A stretch of 64,000 nt of DNA from Oleiharenicola lentus. GTDB taxonomy: Bacteria; Verrucomicrobiota; Verrucomicrobiia; Opitutales; Opitutaceae. The stretch is taken from the NCBI RefSeq assembly GCF_004118375.1, contig NZ_SDHX01000002.1:248001-312000 (forward strand). Direction: 5' to 3'. Positions 35,093 to 42,354 of the stretch are shown here, piece after piece. A program made the translations under genes and the position numbers. Position 1 is the first letter of the stretch, and every line of letters begins with the position of its first letter. The notes below the pieces were generated by a model. It searched no databases. It saw only the letters and a list, made by a program, of their open reading frames with translations, and was not told the DNA's origin.

Positions 35093-35230
35093 GAATTTTT
35101 CGCCGGTGAACCGGTGAAAGAATCGGATCCGCGTGGGAAGTCCCCTCACCCATCCTGTTCGATTTTGGCTTCGGGCCGATGCCGCACGGAACGCGGAAGA
35201 CCCCGGCAGGACTTGGGCAACCTTCCCGCC

Positions 35231-35596
35231 TCAGGCGGCGGTATTCAGCCGGGATTCCGTCACTGGTTGCGGACGGATATAAGCCGGCACAACGCGGCGG
35301 AGACGACGGCGAGCCTCGGTGACCCGGTCCAACTCGGCCTGGAGCCGAGTAAGCTGGGTCTCGAGGAAATGATGGTTCTGACTCCAGCGGTCCAAGAGCG
35401 CCTGCACGCGGGGTTGGAGCCCGGCCACGAAAGGATCGTCGGCCAGCGTGCAAAGCAAGTCCACCAAGGGCGCCGAGCGTTCCCGCACGGCGACGGCCTC
35501 GACGAAATCCATCGTTCGAATAAGGGTGATTTCCTCCTGCACGAGCTCATCGAGCGCGACAAGCAGGCGGTTGGCCTTCTGGAAGGAGGATTCCAT
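35231..35596 (-). CDS. FlgN-like flagellar chaperone
   Basis: A 121-residue, almost wholly helical protein (ANRLLVALDELVQEEITLIR, then SQNHHFLETQLTRLQAELDR) with heptad character, nine bases after fliS. FlgN chaperones the hook-filament junction proteins; FliT-type chaperones look similar. Sequence alone does not separate them, so the call rests on the flgM-fliS context and helical pattern. Confidence 0.6.
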   Translation of the reverse strand: MESSFQKANRLLVALDELVQEEITLIRTMDFVEAVAVRERSAPLVDLLCTLADDPFVAGLQPRVQALLDRWSQNHHFLETQLTRLQAELDRVTEARRRLRRVVPAYIRPQPVTESRLNTAA

Positions 35597-35605
35597 GGGT
35601 CGGGC

Positions 35606-36034
35606 TCAGGCCACGTGGTGCAGGGCGGCCTGCGGGGCGGTGCCTTCCTGCTGGCGGAGCATTTCCGACCAGGCATTGCGGACCTCACCAAGGAGGCGCT
35701 CGACCTCGGCGATCGGGGCCGACTCCTTCTTGAGATTGGCCTCCAGCAGGCGGCGGTCGTAATAATCGTAGAGCCGATACATGGTGCGGGCGAATTCGCC
35801 GCCGGCCTCCAGGTTGAGGGTGCCTTGCAGCTCGGCGATGATCTTCTGGGCCTTCACCAGCTGGGAGTGGACCACTTCCAGCTTGCGCGGGTCGGTGACC
35901 GACTCGTCGCAAGCCTTACGCGCGATGGCCAGGGAGTTCAGCGCGGCATCGAAAAGCAGCAGCACCAACTGACCGGGACTCGCGGTGAGAATCGAATTGG
36001 CGCGGTAGGTCCGCGCGTAATTCTGGGCATACAT
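35606..36034 (-). CDS. fliS: Flagellin export chaperone FliS
   Basis: A 142-residue FliS: YRANSILTASPGQLVLLLFD is the signature start, then LVKAQKIIAELQGTLNLEAG and FARTMYRLYDYYDRRLLEAN. FliS binds the flagellin C-terminus and prevents premature polymerisation. It is 14 bases after the flgM-like gene and nine before the flgN-like gene. The C-terminus has a non-conserved tail of about 15 residues. Confidence 0.95.
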   Translation of the reverse strand: MYAQNYARTYRANSILTASPGQLVLLLFDAALNSLAIARKACDESVTDPRKLEVVHSQLVKAQKIIAELQGTLNLEAGGEFARTMYRLYDYYDRRLLEANLKKESAPIAEVERLLGEVRNAWSEMLRQQEGTAPQAALHHVA

Positions 36035-36048
36035 GGCCTGGGGGAGGC

Positions 36049-36330
36049 TCAGTCGGCTTGTTCGCTCAGGTCGGGCGAACGCAGGATCGCCTCACCTACC
36101 TTGCGGAGAATCTCCGGGGAGGGATAGGAGGGATCGGCGGCGAGTTCGCGGCCGCGGGCCACCACTTCGGGGCGGACCGCCGGCTGTTGAGCGAGCGCGC
36201 CCTTGAGGGCGGCGGTATGCTCGGGGGAGAATCGGTCTGCACCCGGGCCGGCGGGAGCCGGCGATTTGGCATGGAGCACCGGCGCCTCGGGGCGCAGGAC
36301 TCGATCGGAGGAGGACGTAGAATTAATCAT
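36049..36330 (-). CDS. flgM: Anti-sigma-28 factor FlgM
   Basis: A 93-residue basic/acidic small protein with a disordered N-terminal half (Pro/Ala/Ser-rich) and a FlgM-like C-terminal helix region (VRPEVVARGRELAADPSYPS, then ILRKVGEAILRSPD). FlgM holds FliA inactive until it is exported through the finished hook. The operon order flgM-fliS-flgN-like and a sigma-28-like promoter at 36403-36429 support the call. Identity is by pattern and context as the family is short. Confidence 0.75.
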   Translation of the reverse strand: MINSTSSSDRVLRPEAPVLHAKSPAPAGPGADRFSPEHTAALKGALAQQPAVRPEVVARGRELAADPSYPSPEILRKVGEAILRSPDLSEQAD

Positions 36331-36402
36331 GGGCTTTCGTTGTGATGAACACGGTCAGCCTCTGACTGTTGTTACAGGGAACGCCGTTGAGTGACAGGGT
36401 TA

Positions 36403-36429
36403 ACATCGTCATGCAGGCTACTGACTTTA
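36403..36429 (-). promoter_or_regulatory. Sigma-28-like promoter of flgM operon
   Basis: TAAAGTCA, 11-base spacer, GACGATGT (five of eight in the -10, exact TAAAGT). Start near 36396, 66 bases before the flgM ATG; autogenous control of FlgM by its own sigma factor is common. Confidence 0.5.
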
Positions 36430-36478
36430 GGGGAATCGCGTAAACACGGTGTAATGCTTTTACAGATGCCAGAGGGAC

Positions 36479-37150
36479 TTAGCGCGGGGGCAGGGTCCGG
36501 AACATCAGGTCCGCGGCCACGGCGCCAAAACGCGAAGGGCTTTGCAGGGCCGTGGGCAGCGGGTTGGAAGGGGCAGAGCGGTCACCGGTACGATAATATT
36601 GCTGCGCGCTGAAACGCATTTTGGGGTCATCAGCCGAGAAGATCTCGTCAAAGGCCCATAGGAGCTGCACATCGCGCACCCGGGCGAGCTTGCTCCGAAA
36701 ACCGAGCGTGAGCGGACGATAGGCTTGGAAAACGGTGACGTCGGTGAAGAGGACCGAGTCCACCGCATACCGGTTCGCGATGGCTTCCAGAAAACCGTGC
36801 GGGAGTGCAGAGACGGAGGAAAAATCATCGGCGCCAAACAAGCGCTGACATTCCGCCCGGGAGAGCACCACCACTTCAAAACGGGTTTGTGCCTGCAAGG
36901 CCTTCAACAGGACGGCATCGAGCGAGGTGGCCGTCTCGACGGACATTACCGCGTCTCCATGGATCGGCAGCAGGGCCACCCGCTGCACATCGTCGGGCAG
37001 GCGGGTTTCGCCCCGGTAATTGGCCGGAACGTAGGGAGTGGTCTGGCCAATTCCGGCGTCCTCCAGCACCGCCGGCACCGTATGGCAGCCGGCCAGGAAG
37101 ACACCGAGCCACAGACCGGACACGACGTGATAAATAGGGCGGAGTTTCAT
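36479..37150 (-). CDS. Outer-membrane lipoprotein downstream of fliD
   Basis: A 223-residue lipoprotein: the signal segment ends in the lipobox LAGC (Cys about residue 22). The mature protein has LPDDVQRVALLPIHGDAVMS, FEVVVLSRAECQRLFGADDF and VFQAYRPLTLGFRSKLARVR, reminiscent of CsgG/GNA1162-like envelope lipoproteins. Its stop lies about 150 bases before flgM, and its start shares a TGATG junction with fliD, so it is co-expressed with the filament cap. Role is unknown; an outer-membrane ring accessory is possible. Confidence 0.75.
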   Translation of the reverse strand: MKLRPIYHVVSGLWLGVFLAGCHTVPAVLEDAGIGQTTPYVPANYRGETRLPDDVQRVALLPIHGDAVMSVETATSLDAVLLKALQAQTRFEVVVLSRAECQRLFGADDFSSVSALPHGFLEAIANRYAVDSVLFTDVTVFQAYRPLTLGFRSKLARVRDVQLLWAFDEIFSADDPKMRFSAQQYYRTGDRSAPSNPLPTALQSPSRFGAVAADLMFRTLPPR

Positions 37151-38871
37151 CAGGCGGAGGTGGACGACGCGCCGAAAGCCCGGGCCAGCGCCGCGCTCTG
37201 CTGTTGGATCTGCGACTGGGCGGTTTCCATCGCGATAAAGCTGGAGGTCAGCACTTCGCGCTGCTGAACCAGCCGGCGCTCAAGGTCGGCGATCTGCCGG
37301 TCAAGGTCGCTGTTGGAGTCACCCAGGCGGTCTTGCACGCCTTCCCCGGATTCGATGAGCGCCTCGAGCCGCGTGTCGAACTTGGCCGCGAAACCGGTGG
37401 TCGCGGCGGTGAAAAACTCCTCCACGTCGGAAGAGCTGTTGGCCAGCGCCGCGTCGAGCTTCTCCGAATCCTTGACCGCCATGATGCCCTCGCGGTTCAG
37501 ATCGATGCCTAGGTCATCAAGGCGGTCGATCGTGCCCGTGAGCCCGCTGATCGCCCCGAAGGCGAGCGTGCGCAGCTCGCGGCTCCAGTTCTGCACGTCG
37601 CGGTTGCTGGCGAGCACGGCGGCGGAGACGCTGTCCTTGCCGGAGGTGACCTTGGTCTTCTCGTCGATGAAGGTGATGACGGCGTTGTAGGCGGTGAGGA
37701 ACTCGTCGATCTTGCCCCGCATCTTCTCGGTGTCGGCCGCGACGGTGATGGTCTGCGCGGTCTCGGAGTCCACCGTGACGGAGAGCCCGGTGATGCCGTG
37801 GGCCGTGGCGTCGAGCGTGTTGCTGGTGCTGATGAGCGTAGGGCCGCCGTCCACGGAGAACTCGGCGTTCTCGCCCCGCACCGAGGTGTGGCCGCTGGTA
37901 AGCCCCAGGGCGCCCAGAAGGCCGCCGGCGGACTCGCTGATCGAGATGCCGAGATCGCCCGTGGCGTTGTTGGCGAGGGAAACGCGGTCGTTCACCGCAT
38001 CGTAGCTGGCGGTGACGCCCGCACCGGAGGCGTTGATGCGCTTCATCAACGTGCTGAGACTGTCGTTGTTGACGTTGTAGTCGATCGTGACGCCGTTGAT
38101 GACGAAGCTGCCCGCGCCGGTGCCGTCCACGGCGGTGACGGCGGTCTTGAGGCCGGCGTTCGCGAGGGTGTTGCCCGTGCGGGTCGAGCCCAGGCTGCCG
38201 TAGCTGGTCACCGTGCCGGTGGTGTTGTTGGCCAGCTTGAGGACCTGGAGAAAGTTGCTGGTGTCGTTCGAGGCGCCGAGGACGATCTCGGCATCGGAGG
38301 CACTGTCGAGGGTGATCCGGTCGGTCACCGCATCGTAGGTGGCGGTCACGTCACCGCCCGTGGCGGTGCTGATTGCGTCGAAAACACTCTGGAGGGAATC
38401 GGTGGTCGCCACCGTGACCTTCGCGCCGTTCACGGTGAAGGCGCCCGCCGTAACGGTCCCGGCCGTGCGCATGGTGGCGAGAGTGACCCCGGAAACGTCG
38501 CTGGTCGTCGCGATGCCCTGGGTGATGTCGGCCGCGCCGTCGCGCCGGGCGCGGGTGGCCAGTTGGGAAACCGAAATCGCGTAGGTGCCGGCGGTGGCCC
38601 CGGCCGAGGGCGAGAGCTTCCAAGTCGAGGCCGTGGTGGCAGAAGTGGCAGTGCGGCCGGAGAAAAGCGTCTGGTCCTTCAGGGTGCCGGCAGCAGACTG
38701 CAGCGAGGACAGCTTCGTGCCGAGGTCGCGCAAAGCGTTTGACCGCTGCGTGTTGGTGAGCTGCTCCCGCTCCATGCGGCTGATGGGTGCGCGCTCGATC
38801 TCCATCAACTGGTCAACGAGCGTTTTCCAGTCGAGACCGGAGGCGAGTCCTGAGAGTTGTAAGCCGGCCAT
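37150..38871 (-). CDS. fliD: Filament cap protein FliD
   Basis: A 573-residue FliD: N-terminal LSGLASGLDWKTLVDQLMEI is the signature, followed by the FliD_N and long beta-rich middle, then a C-terminal coiled region (RLVQQREVLTSSFIAMETAQ, then QIQQQSAALARAFG). It caps the growing filament. The ATG at 38871 was chosen; a GTG at 38898 would be an alternative. A near-perfect sigma-28-like promoter lies at 38911-38937. No clear Shine-Dalgarno is visible. Confidence 0.93.
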   Translation of the reverse strand: MAGLQLSGLASGLDWKTLVDQLMEIERAPISRMEREQLTNTQRSNALRDLGTKLSSLQSAAGTLKDQTLFSGRTATSATTASTWKLSPSAGATAGTYAISVSQLATRARRDGAADITQGIATTSDVSGVTLATMRTAGTVTAGAFTVNGAKVTVATTDSLQSVFDAISTATGGDVTATYDAVTDRITLDSASDAEIVLGASNDTSNFLQVLKLANNTTGTVTSYGSLGSTRTGNTLANAGLKTAVTAVDGTGAGSFVINGVTIDYNVNNDSLSTLMKRINASGAGVTASYDAVNDRVSLANNATGDLGISISESAGGLLGALGLTSGHTSVRGENAEFSVDGGPTLISTSNTLDATAHGITGLSVTVDSETAQTITVAADTEKMRGKIDEFLTAYNAVITFIDEKTKVTSGKDSVSAAVLASNRDVQNWSRELRTLAFGAISGLTGTIDRLDDLGIDLNREGIMAVKDSEKLDAALANSSSDVEEFFTAATTGFAAKFDTRLEALIESGEGVQDRLGDSNSDLDRQIADLERRLVQQREVLTSSFIAMETAQSQIQQQSAALARAFGASSTSA

Positions 38872-38910
38872 GGTGGGTGTGGGAGGTAGTGGGGACACTG
38901 CCCCACACCT

Positions 38911-38937
38911 TCATCGGCCGTGCAGGGGGAAAGTTTA
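38911..38937 (-). promoter_or_regulatory. Near-perfect sigma-28-like promoter of fliD
   Basis: TAAACTTT, 11-base spacer, GCCGATGA (seven of eight in each box), 40 bases before the ATG. Best match in the window to the FliA consensus of E. coli. It lies in the 321-base gap (38872-39192) between fliD and flagellin 1, whose remaining part shows no gene. Confidence 0.75.
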
Positions 38938-39061
38938 GCCGGCGAAAGATTTTTTTGCGGGGTTTCCGCGGGGGCCCGCCCCACCCTTTTCCCGAGTGAA
39001 AGGCGGGGTTGAGTCGCCCAAGCGAAACCCAGCCCGAAAAAATAATTCCGTGCCAAGTTTC

Positions 39062-39089
39062 TAAATATTTTCCGGAACCGCGCCGTTAT
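39062..39089 (+). promoter_or_regulatory. Sigma-28-like promoter of flagellin 1
   Basis: TAAA, 16-base spacer, GCCGTTAT (six of eight). One base longer than the ideal spacer, as at the porin promoter. About 100 bases before the flagellin ATG, divergent from the fliD promoter. Confidence 0.5.
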
Positions 39090-39192
39090 CTGGCGTGCCG
39101 CGAATCAGAACCAAGGCCGGACCGCTCAGGAGCCGCTACTCAAGAGCCGAATGCGACACGGACGTCGCAAATCAAAAATCAAGGAAGATACC

Positions 39193-40005
39193 ATGTCAGT
39201 CGTCATCAACACCAACTTCGCCGCGACCGTCGCGTCGAACAACCTCGCCTCCTCGAACGCCATGCTGCAGCGCAGCATGAACCGCCTGTCGAGCGGCTCG
39301 AAAATCGTGAACCCCGCCGACGATGCCGGTGGCCTCGCCGTGTCCATGAAGCTGTCCGCCGCCGCCAAGCGTTCCGGCGCCGCCGCGACCAATATCAGCA
39401 ACTCCGTGTCGTTCCTGCAGTCGCAGGACGGCGTGCTGAAGGTCACCGGCAAGGTGCTCGAGCGCATGGGCGAACTGCTCACGCTCTACAGCGACCCCAC
39501 CAAGAACAGCGACGACCTCGCCAACTACGACTCCGAGTTCATCGCCCTCCAGGAGGAGCTCGAGTCCCTCACCGACGAGACTTTCAACAGCGTGGCCCTC
39601 TTCGGCACCAGCGGTCTCTCCGTCCCGGTTTCCGAGGACGGCACTTCGACCGTGGACATCGCGGACAAGGACCTCGCGTCCACCTCCGGTGGCGTGGGCA
39701 ACCTGATCGACAGCGGCGTCGCCTCGCTGGCCGACATCACCCTCACCGACATCACTTCCGCCCTGCAGGCGGTCGCGACCTATCGCGCCGAGAACGGCGC
39801 CGAGCAGAGCCGCCTGGGCTTCGCCGCCGAGGTCCTCACGGTCAACAAGGCCAACCTCGAGGCCGCCAACTCCCGCATCATCGACGTCGATGTCGCCTCG
39901 GAGAGCACGCAGCTCGCCCGCTGGAACGTCCTCGTCCAGTCCGGCACGGCGATGCTCGCCCAGGCCAACCAGAGCGCGCAGACCGCGCTCCGCCTCCTCC
40001 AGTAA
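39193..40005 (+). CDS. Flagellin 1 (short)
   Basis: A 270-residue flagellin. The conserved N-terminal (MSVVINTNFAATVASNNLAS, then NRLSSGSKIVNPADDAGG) and C-terminal (SRLGFAAEVLTVNKANLEAA, then DVASESTQLARWNVLVQSG, MLAQANQSAQTALRLL) D0/D1 helices are complete. The middle variable domain is minimal. Preceded by a good ribosome site (AAGGAAG) and its own leader. Ser/Thr-rich central segments (STVDIADKDLASTSGGVGN) are possible glycosylation sites. Confidence 0.96.
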   Translation: MSVVINTNFAATVASNNLASSNAMLQRSMNRLSSGSKIVNPADDAGGLAVSMKLSAAAKRSGAAATNISNSVSFLQSQDGVLKVTGKVLERMGELLTLYSDPTKNSDDLANYDSEFIALQEELESLTDETFNSVALFGTSGLSVPVSEDGTSTVDIADKDLASTSGGVGNLIDSGVASLADITLTDITSALQAVATYRAENGAEQSRLGFAAEVLTVNKANLEAANSRIIDVDVASESTQLARWNVLVQSGTAMLAQANQSAQTALRLLQ

Positions 40006-40218
40006 GGAGTTCCACGCTAGTCCGCGCGGGGCCGGAGTGATTGCCGGTCCCGCCGCGTAAGAAAAGTGCGGTTGTCTGTATGTTCCTTTCCCCTTTGCGG
40101 CGCGTTTTGTCGCGCGCCGTCACCCTTTGAGGCATTCGCCTCGAACGGCCCGACCTGGCGCCGCTAAAGCCGGGTCCGTGGCGACGACGGAAGGTCGCAC
40201 AAATCAAGGATAGATACC

Positions 40219-41031
40219 ATGTCAGTCGTGATTAATACCAACTACGCGGCCACGGTTGCTGCTAACAACCTGTCCGCTTCGAACGCGAACCTGCAGAAGA
40301 GCCTCAACCGGCTCTCGAGCGGTTCGAAGATTGTGAATCCCTCCGATGACGCGGGTGGCCTCGCTGTCTCGATGAAGCTGTCTGCCGCGGCCAAGCGCTC
40401 CGGCGCCGCCGCCAGCAACATCGGCAACTCGGTCTCCTTCCTGCAGTCGCAGGACGGTGTGCTCAAGGTTACCGGCAAGGTCCTCGACCGCATGAGCGAG
40501 TTGAAGACCCTCTACAGCGATCCGACCAAGAACAGCGACGATCTCGCGAACTATGATTCCGAGTTCACCGCTCTTCAGGACGAGCTCGAGTCGCTGACCG
40601 GCGAGACGTTCAACAGCGTCGCGCTGTTCGGTTCCGGTGACCTCACGGTCAACGTGTCCGAGGATGGCGGCCAGTCCGTCACCATCGCCGGCCGCGACCT
40701 CTCCAGCTCGTCTGGAGGCGTCGGCGCCCTGACCGACTCGGGCGTCGCTTCGCTCGCCGACATCGCCCTGAGCGACATCACCGATGCGATCCAGAGCGTC
40801 GCGACGTTCCGCGCCGAAAACGGCGCCGAGCAGAGCCGCCTGGGCTTCGCCTCCGAGGTCCTCTCGATCAACAAGGCCAACCTCGAGGCCGCCAACTCCC
40901 GCATCACCGATGTGGACGTGGCGTCCGAGAGCACCCAGCTCGCCCGCTGGAACATCCTGGTTCAGTCCGGCACCGCCATGCTGGCCCAGGCCAACCAGAG
41001 CGCGCAGGTCGCCCTCCGCCTCATCGGCTAA
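40219..41031 (+). CDS. Flagellin 2 (short)
   Basis: A second 270-residue flagellin, very similar to flagellin 1 in length, ends and middle (NRLSSGSKIVNPSDDAGG, LGFASEVLSINKANLEAANS, DVASESTQLARWNILVQSG). Differences concentrate in the central loop (GGQSVTIAGRDLSSSSGGVG). The AAGGATAG ribosome site lies close before the ATG. No sigma-28-like promoter precedes it, so it may be read through from flagellin 1 or have another promoter. The 213-base gap holds only imperfect hairpins. Confidence 0.95.
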   Translation: MSVVINTNYAATVAANNLSASNANLQKSLNRLSSGSKIVNPSDDAGGLAVSMKLSAAAKRSGAAASNIGNSVSFLQSQDGVLKVTGKVLDRMSELKTLYSDPTKNSDDLANYDSEFTALQDELESLTGETFNSVALFGSGDLTVNVSEDGGQSVTIAGRDLSSSSGGVGALTDSGVASLADIALSDITDAIQSVATFRAENGAEQSRLGFASEVLSINKANLEAANSRITDVDVASESTQLARWNILVQSGTAMLAQANQSAQVALRLIG

Positions 41032-41165
41032 ACGGTCTCCAGTCAGTGGTTGTTCTGATTCGCCCAACCACGCCGGCCGCCCGCAAGGGCGGCCGGTCCT
41101 GGGCGAACAGAGCGCCGCCGGCGGAAGACCACGGCACCCAGTACGGGGCTTATCTCTATCCGTCT

Positions 41166-41199
41166 AAAAACCTCCGGGGCTTATGCCCGGAGGTTTTTT
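41166..41199 (+). terminator. Strong terminator after flagellin 2
   Basis: AACCTCCGGGC/GCCCGGAGGTT stem with a short loop, preceded by A-run and followed by TTTTTT, so it works in both directions. A GC hairpin (41072-41096) lies nearer the gene. Confidence 0.9.
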
Positions 41200-41294
41200 G
41201 CGTGCCTAGGTCCATGGGCCCGAGGGGGCGCATAGGCCTCATGGGGCCTATGGATATTCACACACACCAAGCGCGGACACCACCCGCGCGGGCA

Positions 41295-42338
41295 CTACGC
41301 CGCGGCCAAAGCCTCGGCCACCACCGCGCCGACGGTCTCGTGCGCGTTGAAATGATCGTAGATCTTCCGGCGCTCTACGTTGCCCAGGGCCAGCCCGCGC
41401 TCGCAGGCCGCAGCCAGCGACTCGAGGTCGCCATGCTCGTAACGCACGATGAGCCCGGCCGCGTGGAGTTCCTCCAGCCGGCCGCCGGGCTTGGAATTCT
41501 CGCTCACCGGCACCATTCCCAGGCAGCCGGACCAGAAAGGCCGGTCGGTGTGACTGGCGCGCATGGCCGGCGTGGTAAACTTCCGTCCCTCCGGGCACAG
41601 GCCCACCTTGTAGCGGTTCAACTCGCGGCGGGCGTCCACCGGGGTGCTGTGGTCGTGGCTCGCCACCAGGCGGTCCTTGAACTTCCGGCGCAGGAATTCC
41701 AGCTGACGCTGCCGGTGCGGGGTCAGGCCCATCTGCGAGCCGAGGAAATAAATCTTCTCCTCCGGCGCCTCGTTGAAGACGGCCTCGCCCGGCGCGAAGT
41801 TCGCCACCCAGCTCCGGTGGGACGCCACGCAGCCGGGTTTCAGAAGGGCCCGGCCCGTCTCGGCCAACGGCGATTCATCGTGGATCAGCACGTCGAGATG
41901 GGGGGCGATGTCTTTGAAGCACGACATGAACCGGCTGGCCTCGTCGAAGGCGTAGAAGCAGTGACGCACGCCCATCTTCGCCAGCAGCCCGAAAACCCTG
42001 CCCGCGATGTCGCCGAGCGCCTGCGGCTGGTGCGCCATCGTGATGAGCCAGCGTTCCTCACCCGGCTCGCGCGGCACCTTGGCCAGGTCCAGCACGCCGG
42101 GCTTGCCGACCACCCAGGCCGGCAGAAATTCCATCTGCGGATGACTCATCGTCGCAAAACAACGCGCGTTGGCCGCATACCAGTCGCAGTCGAGACGCGC
42201 TTTGCGCAGCAGTTCGCCGTCCTGCGGATTCGCGACCAGCGGACGAAGGTCGAGCGAACCGATCCGGGCAACGTAATCCGCCGCCGCCTCGAGCCCGCCA
42301 GCCCAGGTGTTGAAATAACAAGGTCGGATGCGGCGCAT
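41295..42338 (-). CDS. Putative glycosyltransferase (CgeB-like)
   Basis: A 347-residue soluble protein resembling CgeB/GT4-like glycosyltransferases. It has PEEKIYFLGSQMGLTPHRQR, a nucleotide-sugar C-terminal half (VGLCPEGRKFTTPAMRASHT, RPFWSGCLGMVPVSE, IVRYEHGDLESLAAACERG). It lies directly beside the flagellins and before a giant glycosyltransferase, suggesting flagellin or surface glycan decoration. The ATG at 42338 was chosen; longer frames up to 42719 are Arg-rich shadows of the upstream gene. A hairpin (41231-41252) lies beyond its stop. Confidence 0.65.
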   Translation of the reverse strand: MRRIRPCYFNTWAGGLEAAADYVARIGSLDLRPLVANPQDGELLRKARLDCDWYAANARCFATMSHPQMEFLPAWVVGKPGVLDLAKVPREPGEERWLITMAHQPQALGDIAGRVFGLLAKMGVRHCFYAFDEASRFMSCFKDIAPHLDVLIHDESPLAETGRALLKPGCVASHRSWVANFAPGEAVFNEAPEEKIYFLGSQMGLTPHRQRQLEFLRRKFKDRLVASHDHSTPVDARRELNRYKVGLCPEGRKFTTPAMRASHTDRPFWSGCLGMVPVSENSKPGGRLEELHAAGLIVRYEHGDLESLAAACERGLALGNVERRKIYDHFNAHETVGAVVAEALAAA

Positions 42339-42354
42339 CACACGTGGCTCCGGT

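Noticed and set aside
40156-40170. TGGC with GG-N10-GC spacing before flagellin 2 as a sigma-54 promoter
   Set aside because: The -12 part lacks the TT before GC and the spacing pattern is common by chance in GC-rich DNA.
41231-41252. Hairpin CATAGGCC/GGCCTATG as terminator of the glycosyltransferase operon
   Set aside because: Stem is present but no T-run follows; kept only as a remark.
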